From Candidatus Aminicenantes bacterium UBA6072 (GTDB taxonomy: Bacteria > Acidobacteriota > Aminicenantia > UBA2199): a DNA stretch of 64,000 bases. The position numbers and the translations under genes were made by a program. The DNA lies in NCBI GenBank assembly GCA_002436105.1, contig DIXU01000001.1, positions 433,759 to 497,758 of the forward strand. Reading direction: 5' to 3'. The notes beneath the pieces are model-generated. The model worked only from the letters and a program-made list of their open reading frames with translations. It was not told where the DNA came from and searched no databases. Below are positions 34,098 to 42,722 of the stretch, in pieces. Each line of letters opens with the position of its first letter. Position 1 is the first letter of the stretch.

Positions 34098-35000
34098 TTA
34101 TGATTGAACTAAAATCTGTCTTATAACCTTAATAAAGGCCACGCCATCATGGTTTTCAATCAATTTATATGCCCCAGTTGCAGTCAAGGTGTGGATGCAA
34201 GCATGATGAACAGATAGAACTCGATCTTGAAAATCTGGATCTTTTTCGAGACTCACGACTTTCAAACCAATATTCTTACATTTTTCGGCAGATAAGTGCC
34301 GAGAATGAGATTTGTTTAATGCATGATCGGATAATTCGGAAATTATTTTCTCAGCTTTAACTTCAGCATCACCATCACATTCAAGCATCCCTGAAAGTAA
34401 CCACTCTTTTGCGATATCTTTTGACCAAATAATGGCCTTTTCACATTCACCAATCAAGGTTGGGTGGTATTTTGCGATGATGGTTTGCCAAATAGGAAAT
34501 TTTAATTTATTTTCAGCCACTTCTTTGTTTGCTCGATCAAATTCTTCAATCACACCATGTGCAGGAAGCCCCATAAATTGTGGATCTATTGGGCCAAGAC
34601 TTGAATGCAGCCCCATAACTATTTCTTTCGCAGCACAAGCAATCATGGTTCCTGCAGAGAGCGCCAATTGAGGGACAATTACACGAATGTTTGTTCCGAA
34701 AACTGATCGAATATAGTCAACAAGAGATTCAGTTGCTGCGACCTCTCCTCCTGGCGTATGCAGAATGAGATCTAATCCCTTCGTTTTATCCATGTGATGA
34801 ATAACTGTCATGAAACCATTCTTGTCTTCATCATTCACTTCAACGCCAGTAGCTTCAGGTTTTTGTAACCAACCAGAATAGTAAATGATTGTGTTTCGCT
34901 TCGAGTAATCTTGAAGACGTTTTAGATATTGTCGACGAATTATATCATGAGGGCTACCCTCTTTTTTGATTTCAGTATTGATGTCATGCCAGTTGGGCAT
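34098..35000 (-). CDS. SDH/ClpP-fold serine protease (serine dehydrogenase proteinase family)
   Basis: The 300-aa protein has the crotonase/ClpP-like core of the SDH proteinase family: LDLILHTPGGEVAATESLVDYI, then VPQLALSAGTMIACAAKEIVM with the nucleophile serine (Ser115 or Ser116 depending on start), and SSLGPIDPQ. The second of two ATGs (35000) has the better spacing from AGGAGG. The C-terminal half contains SKDIAKEWLLSGML and SEKCKN-like helices. No transmembrane helix is seen, so it is cytoplasmic. It lies 64 nt downstream of the mrr gene on the same strand and is probably co-transcribed. A membrane-associated or defence-linked proteolytic role is possible but unproven. Confidence 0.85.
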   Translation of the reverse strand: MPNWHDINTEIKKEGSPHDIIRRQYLKRLQDYSKRNTIIYYSGWLQKPEATGVEVNDEDKNGFMTVIHHMDKTKGLDLILHTPGGEVAATESLVDYIRSVFGTNIRVIVPQLALSAGTMIACAAKEIVMGLHSSLGPIDPQFMGLPAHGVIEEFDRANKEVAENKLKFPIWQTIIAKYHPTLIGECEKAIIWSKDIAKEWLLSGMLECDGDAEVKAEKIISELSDHALNKSHSRHLSAEKCKNIGLKVVSLEKDPDFQDRVLSVHHACIHTLTATGAYKLIENHDGVAFIKVIRQILVQS

Positions 35001-35064
35001 CATATTCCTCCTAATTTAGACTGATTTTTCAAAATGCTAATAATCGATTTTAATTTCACTTTTT

Positions 35065-35994
35065 TCAAAGATTTTCGTCAAAATAATCAGTATCGATCTT
35101 TTTCACGGGATAAAGCGATATCGTTGAAACTCCCACATCATTCTCAATCATTAAATTTGTCAGTTGTTCTCCATCGATCAAAACAATTTTGCTTCCAATT
35201 TGAGAAACATAATTCCGGGCTTCATTAGAAAACCTGGAAGTTGTAATGAATATGCCTTTATTTGCTTTCTGTGCTTGAAGCGCTCCGGCAAACTGCATGA
35301 CATCGGGCCTTCCAACAGAATTACTGTCCCAACGCTTCGCTTGGATATAAACTACATCAAGTCCAAGCCGGTCTTCCTTGATAATTCCATCAATACCGCC
35401 GTCTCCACTTCTTCCAATAGCTTTTCCTGCGTCAGCACGTGAGCCTCCGTAGCCCATCTTTACGAGCAATTCGACAACAGCACGTTCAAAAAAGGAGGGC
35501 GAAGATTTTTTAAGTCTTGCAAGGAGTTCATCTCCCAGCTCATCGCGCAGATTTTCATAGGCGTTTTCCAATGCCTCTGATGGAGTAGCTCCTGAAATAT
35601 CAGGAATTGCCTCTGAAGAGTTTTCTTTTTCACCTCTTCGCGTTCCCTTAAGTTGCTGAAATTCAATGAACTCAGGATACTGTTTAAGAAGCTTTACATT
35701 GATTACTTTGGGTTGTTTTTTCAGGAGTTCCTGCCCACGAGCTGTAATCTTAAAATGCCCTCTTCGCGTAGCTTCGAGGAGACCGGCCTTTTTCATATAA
35801 GTAGATGCCCAGCCAATTCGATTGACAAAAGTGAATTGAATCCCACTCGGGAGCATCATTTTCAGATCTTCCTCTGTTAGGCGCAATTCTTTCGCTATAG
35901 CATCAACGGCCTCTTCAGTAGATATTTCTTCCTTTTTATTCCCTGCAAATTGAAGCAAGGGCAACATCAAACTTTGATAATCTGGAACTGCCAT
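35065..35994 (-). CDS. mrr: Mrr-type restriction endonuclease
   Basis: The 309-aa protein has an N-terminal Mrr winged-helix domain (residues about 6-92, with RIGWASTYMKKAGLLEATRRG and ITARGQELL) and a C-terminal Mrr catalytic domain. In the latter, FFERAVVELLVKMGYGG is followed by GDGGIDGIIKEDRLGLDVVYIQAKRW, giving Asp202 and the QxK pair Gln218/Lys220 of the PD-(D/E)xK variant. Such enzymes cut methylated foreign DNA (type IV restriction). ATG 35994 follows AAGGAGAAAATAA. It is the first gene of the AT-rich group mrr-SDH-(element)-RT. Confidence 0.92.
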   Translation of the reverse strand: MAVPDYQSLMLPLLQFAGNKKEEISTEEAVDAIAKELRLTEEDLKMMLPSGIQFTFVNRIGWASTYMKKAGLLEATRRGHFKITARGQELLKKQPKVINVKLLKQYPEFIEFQQLKGTRRGEKENSSEAIPDISGATPSEALENAYENLRDELGDELLARLKKSSPSFFERAVVELLVKMGYGGSRADAGKAIGRSGDGGIDGIIKEDRLGLDVVYIQAKRWDSNSVGRPDVMQFAGALQAQKANKGIFITTSRFSNEARNYVSQIGSKIVLIDGEQLTNLMIENDVGVSTISLYPVKKIDTDYFDENL

Positions 35995-36236
35995 TTATTT
36001 TCTCCTTTCTCTCTCAGTAATCTTTTTTATGCCAATTTGGAATAATTTGCAAGAAAATGAATTGGATTTGTTTTTAAGCTCCCGCCGGTGACCTGGGGAA
36101 GCTTCGCAGGGGAGGATGAATTCCTTTAGCGTCCATCGGGTGATTAAGAGAAAATTATAGGTTTTGGCGGGCAAGGAGACAATAGGGAAAAATGTGATAT
36201 TTTATTTTGTTAAAAAATTCAAAATGTTGAAGAAAG

Positions 36237-36361
36237 TGTCAGTGTCAGCAAGAAACATTACAGGCATCAGTGGCAGTGATAGTGGTAGTGGTTGCAGGAG
36301 GAAAAGGAAACATTACCGCGTAGGGGAGGGTCTGTGACCCTCCCGTATCAGCGTCAGGAAG
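36237..36361. repeat. 120-bp direct repeat flanking a membrane-protein gene, unit 1
   Basis: The unit runs from GTGTCAGTGTCAGCAAGA through CATTACAGGCATCAGTGG, GATAGTGGTAGTGGTTGCAG and GAGGAAAAGGAAACATT to the hairpin GGGGAGGGTCTGTGACCCTC. A close copy lies at 37091-37217 on the other side of the gene at 36445-37005. Confidence 0.75.
36323..36345. repeat. GGGAGGGTCTGTGACCCTCCC hairpin, copy 1
   Basis: A near-perfect palindrome with GGGAGGGTC/GACCCTCCC arms. Two more copies with slightly different centres occur at about 37181-37202 and 37264-37286. There is no T-tract, so a classical terminator is not indicated. Confidence 0.7.
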
Positions 36362-36444
36362 AAGCCGGGCGAATTTACTAAAACTTCAAGAAATCACTTC
36401 CGGCTAACACTATCACTATCACTACCACTTGCCTTTTTTCTTTT

Positions 36445-37005
36445 TTACCTCGGCCACAGCCACCCGAAGACGGCGGCGGTCAGCAAAGCGTAGACAAGGC
36501 CGTCGATCATCGACTTGATGGTCGTCCACCAGTTGCCGCCGTACCAGATGGGCCGCTGCAGCAGGGCCAGGGAGTAGCCTGCGAAGGCCACGGCCCCGGT
36601 CAGGCGGAAGACGGGCAGGAAGGCGGCGCCAACCGGCAGCGCCAGGCAGGCGGCGTAGGCGGCGACCTTGCCCACCACCAGCAGGTAGAGGAACCAGAGG
36701 ACGAAGCTGAGCGCCATGTTGTGCGGGCCGTTCCTGGCCACCGACATGAACAGCACCGGCCCCTCTTTCAGCTTGGCGGCAAACTCCGGCCCTCCCGCCT
36801 CCTTCATCGAGCCGGCGTGGGGCACGCCGTAGTCCCCGGGCGGGATGGCGAACTTGCGCAGCGCCTCGCGCACCTCGTCCTCCCCGGGCACCTTGATCAT
36901 GTCCTTCTTGTGCCAGGGCAGCGCCATGTGGACGATCGAGCTGGCAACGAACACGACAACGGCCGCCACCACGATGGGCAGCCACAATGAAAGCAATGTC
37001 ACCAT
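36445..37005 (-). CDS. Multi-spanning membrane protein, unknown
   Basis: The 186-aa protein has an N-terminal transmembrane helix (LWLPIVVAAVVVFVASSIV), a soluble loop with WHKKDMIKVPGEDEVREALR and PPGDYGVPHAG, and three more hydrophobic segments in the C-terminal half ending FGWLWPR. ATG 37005 follows AAGGAGGAGCCA. It stands alone between two direct repeat units. No known family was recognised with certainty. Confidence 0.65.
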   Translation of the reverse strand: MVTLLSLWLPIVVAAVVVFVASSIVHMALPWHKKDMIKVPGEDEVREALRKFAIPPGDYGVPHAGSMKEAGGPEFAAKLKEGPVLFMSVARNGPHNMALSFVLWFLYLLVVGKVAAYAACLALPVGAAFLPVFRLTGAVAFAGYSLALLQRPIWYGGNWWTTIKSMIDGLVYALLTAAVFGWLWPR

Positions 37006-37394
37006 TGGCTCCTCCTTGTTCCCCGCCCCGGAGGCGGGACACGCCAGCATTATATGCGGAAATGGTTTTTATTTCAGGACAGTGTCAGTGGCAGTATCAG
37101 TGTCAGCAAGAGGCATTACAGGCATCAGTGGTTGTGATAGTGGTAGTGGTTGCAGGAGGAAAAGAAACATCTTTACGCAGGGGAGGGTTTCAAACCCTCC
37201 CGTAACAGTGTCAGCAAGAATCGGAGATCCGGACCGACAGGTTTCGCATTGCCTCTTCACGTAGGGGAGGGTCTGTGACCCTCCCGCATGATCGCCAATT
37301 ATCGCAGGGGCGACCGCCGCTCGCCCTTTTCAGGATGAAATTAATACGTATTTAGCATAGAATCTGCACTAAAGAGAGATGGGAGGAGAGGCAA
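37006..37394. other. Gene-free gap with direct repeat and two palindromes
   Basis: No gene is seen. It holds the second direct-repeat unit (37091-37217), a stuttering run of GTCAGTGGCAGTATCAGTGT type (37083-37103), two GGGAGGG...CCCTCCC palindromes, and near the right end the promoter region of the next plus-strand gene with a GGGAGGAGAGGC ribosome site. Confidence 0.7.
37091..37217. repeat. 120-bp direct repeat flanking a membrane-protein gene, unit 2
   Basis: It matches unit 1 (36237-36361) through GTGTCAGCAAGA, GCATTACAGGCATCAGTGG, GATAGTGGTAGTGGTTGCAG and the GGGGAGGGTTTCAAACCCTC hairpin. The centre of the hairpin differs but the arms stay complementary, showing compensatory change. Confidence 0.75.
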
Positions 37395-37775
37395 ATGAAG
37401 CTCAAGCATCTGTTCACCGTCAACATTTTCTTCGCGGCCTTTTTCGGCGTGTCCTGCGCATTTTTCGCAGGCTGGCTGATCCGGCTTTACGGCCTGGCGC
37501 CCGACGTCGGCTCCCTGTGGACCACCCGGCTGGTGGGCGGCTCCATCCTCGGCTTCGCGTCTCTCATGTGGTTCGGGAGCAGAAGCGATTCGCAGAAGGT
37601 CCGGAGGGCGATCGCCCTAGCCCTGTTCATCCAGGACGTCGTGGGCTTCGTTGCCTCCCTGCTGGCCCAGCTGAGCGGCGGCATGAACGCCCTGGGCTGG
37701 TCCAACCCAATCTTGTATGGCATATTGGCTATTGCTTATGCCTATTTTCTTTTCATCAACCCCGAACGATCTTAG
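37395..37775 (+). CDS. Small four-helix membrane protein, unknown
   Basis: The 126-aa protein has four hydrophobic segments (about residues 7-30, 44-62, 73-94 and 104-122) with short loops (GSRSDSQKVRR). Such proteins of about 125 aa with four helices are common and mostly uncharacterised. ATG 37395 follows GGGAGGAGAGGCAA. A miniature element follows its stop by about 25 bp. Confidence 0.7.
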   Translation: MKLKHLFTVNIFFAAFFGVSCAFFAGWLIRLYGLAPDVGSLWTTRLVGGSILGFASLMWFGSRSDSQKVRRAIALALFIQDVVGFVASLLAQLSGGMNALGWSNPILYGILAIAYAYFLFINPERS

Positions 37776-37800
37776 AGAAGAGAGTCGAAAAAAAAGATCC

Positions 37801-37863
37801 GGTCTTGAATTGTCAGATCGATCATTGACTGTTTTACGGATAGAATCGCTATTTCAAGGTCTG
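37801..37863. repeat. RAYT-type miniature inverted element, copy D
   Basis: The element runs from GGTCTTGAATTGTCAGATCG (37801) to ATTTCAAGGTCT (37851-37862), with GATCATTGACTGTTTT inside. Its arms are imperfect inverted repeats. It is a diverged relative of copy B at 15431-15506 and lies in the gap after the small membrane protein gene. Confidence 0.65.
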
Positions 37864-37950
37864 AGTCCAATCCCCTTTTTTAAAGGGGTCATGGGTGATG
37901 GATGCGAGGCCATGTCATTCCACCCAGGATCTTTTTCCTTCTTTACCCCT

Positions 37951-38706
37951 TTACCACTTTACCCCTTTACAACTCTCCCTCTCTACCTCTTTCATCTCCC
38001 GCCTGGCCATCGCCCGCCTTTTCAATTCGGCCGGCATCTTCTCGATGGCATAGCGCAGGGCCGTGCGCGGCATGGCCGCCTTGTTGCGCATCACGTAGGC
38101 GAAGATCTCCTTCTGCCGCTCCTGGCTGGCGACCTTCAGCATCCAGCCGTAGCCCTTCCGCACCATGTCGTCGGGATCTTCGAGAAGGATGCCGGCGATC
38201 TGCAGGACATCGGCCAGGAACATTCCTTTCTTGGCCGGGACGATCAGCGACACGGCGGCCCCGCGCCGCAGCCAGCGGTTCCTCGATCGGGCCCAAACCT
38301 TCAGATCGGCCACGCGCTCCGGGTACATCTCCAGGAGTGCCCCGACCGAGTGGTTGCACAGCGTGTCGCATGACGCCCAATTGCTCACGTATCTGCCGAC
38401 CCATCCGGCGAATACGCGCATGTCGGCGGGGACGTAATGCCGGCGGGCGAAGTACGACCATTCGCAGGCCACGAGCGTCTCCTCGAGGCATCCCGAGCGC
38501 CATAATTCGCCGCATAGCGCGAAGATTTCCTTCTTGTTCCTGGTTCTGAGGACGGGGAACTTGCTTTTGCCGATCGCGTGGACGATCGCCGCGTTCACGC
38601 CCAGGCAGGTCACCCCCTCCTTGAAATAGGCCTGGGCCCCCCGGCGCTTCTCCTCGTCGGCATTCTCCCGCAATTCCCGGCGTACTTCCCGCACAAGCGC
38701 ATCCAT
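37951..38706 (-). CDS. AlkD-like DNA alkylation repair (HEAT-repeat glycosylase family) protein
   Basis: The 251-aa helical protein has YFKEGVTCLGVNAAIVHAIGK, LWRSGCLEETLVACEW and NWASCDTLCNHSVGALLE, the conserved core of AlkD-type proteins, followed by VRKGYGWMLKVASQERQKEI. AlkD enzymes excise N3- and N7-alkylated bases using a HEAT-repeat scaffold. The WASCD motif contains the key tryptophan and aspartate. The C-terminus ends in a basic segment (ELKRRAMARREMKE). Confidence 0.85.
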   Translation of the reverse strand: MDALVREVRRELRENADEEKRRGAQAYFKEGVTCLGVNAAIVHAIGKSKFPVLRTRNKKEIFALCGELWRSGCLEETLVACEWSYFARRHYVPADMRVFAGWVGRYVSNWASCDTLCNHSVGALLEMYPERVADLKVWARSRNRWLRRGAAVSLIVPAKKGMFLADVLQIAGILLEDPDDMVRKGYGWMLKVASQERQKEIFAYVMRNKAAMPRTALRYAIEKMPAELKRRAMARREMKEVERESCKGVKW

Positions 38707-38738
38707 TGCTCCTCCTCGATCCGTGCAAAATGAGGATC

Positions 38739-38805
38739 GGGCCTTGAACCAACCGGTCGCTCATTGACCGCGTTCACAAAAAACCGTCATTTCCTGAACC
38801 GCTGC
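38739..38805. repeat. RAYT-type miniature element, diverged copy E
   Basis: GGGCCTTGAACCAACCGGTC, GCTCATTGACCGCGTTCACA and CCGTCATTTCCTGAACC align with the order of blocks in copies A, B and D. The arms have diverged. It lies between the AlkD-like gene and the lipoprotein gene. Confidence 0.5.
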
Positions 38806-38819
38806 CAATGCCCCGCGCC

Positions 38820-39407
38820 TCACCATTCCCTTGCGAGCAGCCTGGCCTCGATCTTCATCAATTCGTCATGCAGGATCCGGGAGATCCTGCCCGGAAGCAA
38901 ACGGTTCTTTTTGCCGTCCAGGCTCGTCTTGCGGTCGAAGGAATGGCTCAGCAGCACGTCGTCGTTCCGTGAATCCACGATTTCGATATCCAGCGCCAGG
39001 CGGGCATGCCACTTCCTTGCGACCAGGATCTTTTCGATCGCCTCGATCCGGATCTTCATCGTCCAATCGGGTTCGGCGGCATCTTCGTATGCCGCGACTC
39101 TTTTGAAAAAAGCCCTCTGCCTCCAGAAACGGATCACGGCGTCCTGGATCATTTCTTCCGGGTTTTTCGACCAGGCGGAAAAAGCGGCGTACGTCACCTG
39201 GAAGGGCGATTCCCGGGAAACGATCCGGGAGTCGAGATAGGTCTGGTTGATCCCGACGCCGTCGACCCGCAGGGTCTTGTCAATCCGCCCATGTCCCCGG
39301 TATTCCGGGACCTCCGTCTGCAGATCGAAATAATGGGGCCCGCTGCAGGCGCACAGAAACAGAAGCAGGCCTGCCCACGGAAGAAACCTGGATTTCAGCA
39401 CTGGCAT
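38820..39407 (-). CDS. ABC-type transport auxiliary lipoprotein (PqiC/LptE-like fold)
   Basis: The 195-aa protein has a signal peptide with a lipobox (WAGLLLFLCACSGPHYF) and then RTLRVDGVGINQTYLDSRIVSR-like sequence (about residues 45-65). ESPFQVTYAAFSAWSKNPEEM and a C-terminal LALDIEIVDSRNDDVLLSHSF follow. This is the pattern of the ABC-transporter auxiliary lipoprotein domain, usually linked to MlaD/PqiB-type lipid transport. No mce or permease genes lie beside it. A remnant of a homologous C-terminus is at 15374-15436. Confidence 0.75.
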   Translation of the reverse strand: MPVLKSRFLPWAGLLLFLCACSGPHYFDLQTEVPEYRGHGRIDKTLRVDGVGINQTYLDSRIVSRESPFQVTYAAFSAWSKNPEEMIQDAVIRFWRQRAFFKRVAAYEDAAEPDWTMKIRIEAIEKILVARKWHARLALDIEIVDSRNDDVLLSHSFDRKTSLDGKKNRLLPGRISRILHDELMKIEARLLAREW

Positions 39408-39530
39408 TCCGCCCTCCTTGACCGGGAACGATCCTGCACCATGTGCAATATACGCGCCGGGCTCAAGTCATCTCGCCTTCCGGGACGATGAGACCATTAT
39501 GGCCGGGGATCGCGTCCCGGAGTTTCCCGG

Positions 39531-39803
39531 TCAGGGCTTCAGGATATCGCCCTCCTTGGCTCCCGTAACCTGCTCCATGGTCACGCTGAATCCCGACTCC
39601 TGGAGAAAGGCGTGGAAGCAGTCGGGCCCCGATCCCGAGTAACCGAACTGGAAAATGAAATTGCCCGGCAGGGTGATGGTCTGTTTCTCGAACACCAGGA
39701 CGATGCGGCTGGGACTCTTCGACTCCAGCCGCGCCTCCAGCAGTTTGCCGCACTGCGCGCGCAAATCGGCGGCGATCTTTCTTCCTTCCGCTTCATAAGC
39801 CAT
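39531..39803 (-). CDS. Small protein of unknown function
   Basis: The 90-aa protein starts MAYEAEGRKIAADLRAQCGK and continues with IVLVFEKQTITLPGNFIFQFGY and FLQESGFSVTMEQVTGAKEG. ATG 39803 follows AAGGAGGAACACGA, a good ribosome site. The sequence is compatible with a small alpha/beta fold. No family was recognised. Confidence 0.6.
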   Translation of the reverse strand: MAYEAEGRKIAADLRAQCGKLLEARLESKSPSRIVLVFEKQTITLPGNFIFQFGYSGSGPDCFHAFLQESGFSVTMEQVTGAKEGDILKP

Positions 39804-39885
39804 TCGTGTTCCTCCTTGCCGGCAAGATGGTACTCCCGAACCGGAAATAATGAAAGCCCTGATCCCGGGCCTCCCGGCATCCTCT

Positions 39886-40020
39886 TTTCCGTCCGCTTCC
39901 CGCTTTTCCCACTCTCTCTTCCCTCCTTCTTCCCTCTCTCTTCCCCCTGCCTTCCCTTGAGTCTCTCTTCCTTGCCCGCTCCTCGTCACTCGTCACTTGC
40001 CACTCGTCACTGTGACTCGA
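39886..40020. repeat. Pyrimidine-rich stutter sequence upstream of the DUF5916 gene
   Basis: The stretch has runs such as CCCACTCTCTCTTCCCTCCT and TTCCCTCTCTCTTCCCCCTG, followed by CTCGTCACTCGTCACTTGCC. The pyrimidine part is almost the same as the right arm of the hairpin at 42799-42852, so the DUF5916 gene is flanked by direct copies. It contains no gene. Confidence 0.6.
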
Positions 40021-40097
40021 CCGGCTTTCCTGTTACCTCTCCCCCCAATCCCAAGTATTACCAGGCAGGTACGATCCCGATCCCGAGGAGGACGACG

Positions 40098-42719
40098 ATG
40101 AAGAAAGCGCTGTTCGCGTTGTTGCTGGCCCTGCTGGGCCTGGCGGCGCTCGACGCCGCGGAAAAGCGAGTCTACACTTGCAAGCATATCAACCCCCACG
40201 CGCCGGCCATCGACGGCCGCGGCGACGATCCCTGCTGGCAGAAGGTGGAGTGGAGCGGCGGCTTCACCCAGAGCGAGCCCGACTGCGGCGCCGCCCCCGG
40301 CGAGGCCACCGACTTCAAGGTGATGTACGACGAAAAGCACCTTTATCTCCTGGTCCGCTGCCACGACGGCCAGGCGGCCGGCATCGTGCGCCGCGTGTCT
40401 CGCCGCGACGAGATCGACGGCGACTACGTCGCCGTCCTCATCGACAGCTACTTCGACAAGCGCAGCGCCCTGGGCTTCAAGGTCAACGCCGCCGGCGTCA
40501 AGGCCGACGTCACCCTCTCGGGCGACAGCAACAGCCAGGATTCCACCTGGGACCCGGTCTGGAACGCGGCCGCCGTTGTCGACGACCGGGGCTGGACCGC
40601 CGAGATGGCCATCCCCTTCAGCCAGCTGCGCTTCGCTTCCGGCGACAGCGTGACTTTCGGCCTGCAGGTGCGGCGCCTGCTCCACCGCCGCCAGGAGATC
40701 TCCTCCTGGCAGCACATCCCCAAGGAAGCGCCGGGATTCGTCAGCCGTTTCGGCGTGCTGGAGGGGCTGAAGGGCATCCGCGCCCAGCACCAGGTGGAGA
40801 TCGTCCCCTACGCCGTGGCCCAGGCCGCCCTGTCGCCGCGCCAGGCGGGCAACCCGTTCGCCGACGGCCGCAGCGCCGCCCTGCTCGGCGGGCTCGACGG
40901 CAAGGTGGGCCTGACCAGCGACCTGACCCTCGACTTCACCCTCAACCCCGACTTCGGCCAGGTCGAGGCCGACCCCTCGGTGGTCAACCTGACCGGCTAC
41001 GAGACCTTCTTCCAGGAGAAGCGCCCCTTCTTCACCGAGGGCAAGAGCATCCTGAACTTCCAGATCATGGGCGGCGACGGCGACTTCAGCATGGACAACC
41101 TCTTCTATTCCCGCCGCGTCGGCCGCGCCCCGCGCTACGAGCCCGAGACCGCCGCCGGCGAGTATCTCGACATGCCCACGGCGACATCCATCCTGGGCGC
41201 CTTCAAGGTCACCGGCAAGACGCGCCGCGGCCTGTCGCTCGGCATCCTGGACGCGCTGACCGCCCGCGAGAGCGCAGCCATCGCCTTTCCGGGCGGAAAC
41301 CGCAACGAGGCGGTGGAACCGCTGACCAACTACTTCATGCTGCGCGCCCAGCAGGACATCAACGAAGGGAAGACCGTGTTCGGCGCCATGGTCACCGCGC
41401 TCCATCGCGACATCAACGCCCCGCAGCTCGACTTCCTCCACCGCCAGGCCTACAGCGGCGGCATCGACCTGTTCCACAGCTGGAAGGAACGCCGCTTCTA
41501 TGTCTCGGCCAAGACCATTTTCAGCCTGGTGCGGGGCAGCGCGCAGGCGCTCGAGCGCACGCAAAAGTCATCGGTCCACTACTTCCAGCGCCCCGACGCC
41601 GACTACCTGGAATTCGACCCGGCGCGCACCTCGCTCGGCGGCTGGGGCGGCAACCTGGAGCTTGGCCGCAGCGCCGGCAGCGGCGTGAACTGGGCCGGCG
41701 GCCTGACCTGGCGCTCGCCCGGCCTGGAGCTCAACGACATGGGCTACCTGTCGCGGGGCGACGTGGCCATGGCCTGGGGCTGGGCCGGCTACCGCATCCG
41801 CAAGCCGACCTGGATCTTCAACCAGCTGGGCATCAACCTCAACGGCTGGAAGGGATACGACTTCGGCATGGAGCCGATCTTCGTCGGCGGCAACGTCAAC
41901 TTCTGGGGCGAGCTGAAGAACTACTGGAGCGTCAACGCCGGCATCAACCGCCAGGGGCCCAACCTCTCGGTCGGCGCCCTGCGCGGAGGCCCGGCCCTGC
42001 GCTTCGACCCGGGCTGGAACGCCTGGTACGGGCTGGGCAGCGACTCGCGCCGCCCCTTCGTGGCCTCGCTGAGCGGCTCGATCTACCGGGCCGACCACGG
42101 CACGCGCGAGAGCGGGGGGATCAGCATGGCCCTGGCCTACCGGCCGGGCAGCCGCCTGTCGCTGCGCGTCACCCCCGGCTATTCCTACAACCGCAATCTC
42201 AGGCAGTACGTTGACGCCCCTGGCGTCGGCAACGGGAGCCGCTACATCCTGGGCGCTATCGCGCAGGACACCTACTACGTGACCCTGCGCCTGAACTACT
42301 GCCTCACCCCCGACCTCTCCATCCAGTTCTATGGCCAGCCCTTCCTGAGCAACGGCCGCTACTCCGGCTTCTCCCGCGTCGTCGATCCGCGCGCCCGACT
42401 GATCGGCGATCAGCTGCGCCCCTTCGCCGTTGAGGAGATCCGCTTTGACGCCGAAAGCGGCGACTACCGTGTGAACGAGCCGGGCGGCGCCGCCTATTCC
42501 TTCGCCAATCCCGACTTCCGCTTCCTCGAGCTGCGTTCCAACCTGGTGCTGCGCTGGGAATACCGGCCGGGCGCCGCCGTGTACGCGGTCTGGAGCCAGG
42601 GCCGCTCCGGCGACCTGGGCCGCGGCGAGTTCGGCGTGGCCGACGGCTTCAGCGACCTGCTGCGCCTGCCGTCCACGAACGTGTTCCTGGTGAAATTCAC
42701 CTACAATTTCAACCTGTGA
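40098..42719 (+). CDS. Exported DUF5916 protein with CBM9-like N-terminal domain
   Basis: The 873-aa protein has a signal peptide (LFALLLALLGLAALDAAE). The N-terminal domain (residues about 20-210) has PAIDGRGDDPCWQKVEWSGG, YDEKHLYLLVRCHD and WTAEMAIPFSQLRF, typical of the carbohydrate-binding CBM9-like fold. The larger DUF5916 domain follows, with LDFTLNPDFGQVEADPSVVN, FFQEKRPFFTEG and a C-terminal beta-rich part ending FLVKFTYNFNL, which looks like an outer-membrane barrel. ATG 40098 follows GAGGAGGACGACG. It probably acts at the outer membrane. Its substrate is unknown. Confidence 0.85.
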   Translation: MKKALFALLLALLGLAALDAAEKRVYTCKHINPHAPAIDGRGDDPCWQKVEWSGGFTQSEPDCGAAPGEATDFKVMYDEKHLYLLVRCHDGQAAGIVRRVSRRDEIDGDYVAVLIDSYFDKRSALGFKVNAAGVKADVTLSGDSNSQDSTWDPVWNAAAVVDDRGWTAEMAIPFSQLRFASGDSVTFGLQVRRLLHRRQEISSWQHIPKEAPGFVSRFGVLEGLKGIRAQHQVEIVPYAVAQAALSPRQAGNPFADGRSAALLGGLDGKVGLTSDLTLDFTLNPDFGQVEADPSVVNLTGYETFFQEKRPFFTEGKSILNFQIMGGDGDFSMDNLFYSRRVGRAPRYEPETAAGEYLDMPTATSILGAFKVTGKTRRGLSLGILDALTARESAAIAFPGGNRNEAVEPLTNYFMLRAQQDINEGKTVFGAMVTALHRDINAPQLDFLHRQAYSGGIDLFHSWKERRFYVSAKTIFSLVRGSAQALERTQKSSVHYFQRPDADYLEFDPARTSLGGWGGNLELGRSAGSGVNWAGGLTWRSPGLELNDMGYLSRGDVAMAWGWAGYRIRKPTWIFNQLGINLNGWKGYDFGMEPIFVGGNVNFWGELKNYWSVNAGINRQGPNLSVGALRGGPALRFDPGWNAWYGLGSDSRRPFVASLSGSIYRADHGTRESGGISMALAYRPGSRLSLRVTPGYSYNRNLRQYVDAPGVGNGSRYILGAIAQDTYYVTLRLNYCLTPDLSIQFYGQPFLSNGRYSGFSRVVDPRARLIGDQLRPFAVEEIRFDAESGDYRVNEPGGAAYSFANPDFRFLELRSNLVLRWEYRPGAAVYAVWSQGRSGDLGRGEFGVADGFSDLLRLPSTNVFLVKFTYNFNL

Positions 42720-42722
42720 AGC

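Larger units (their letters stand above)
35995..36444. other. Gene-free gap with stuttering repeats
   Basis: No gene is seen. The first about 180 bp are AT-rich flank of the mrr gene and contain the dispersed motif ACAATAGGGAAAAATGTGAT (about 36176-36198). From 36237 to 36361 lies a direct-repeat unit that recurs at 37091-37217. The gap ends with CACTATCACTATCACTACCA (from 36408), the inverse of CAGTGATAGTGGTAGTGG at 36274-36291, giving a long imperfect hairpin near the 3' end of the next gene. Confidence 0.7.

Noticed and set aside
39993..41564. 523-codon open frame on the minus strand
   Set aside because: It is antisense to the DUF5916 gene, with a repetitive Val/Ala/Gly-rich sequence and no ribosome site.
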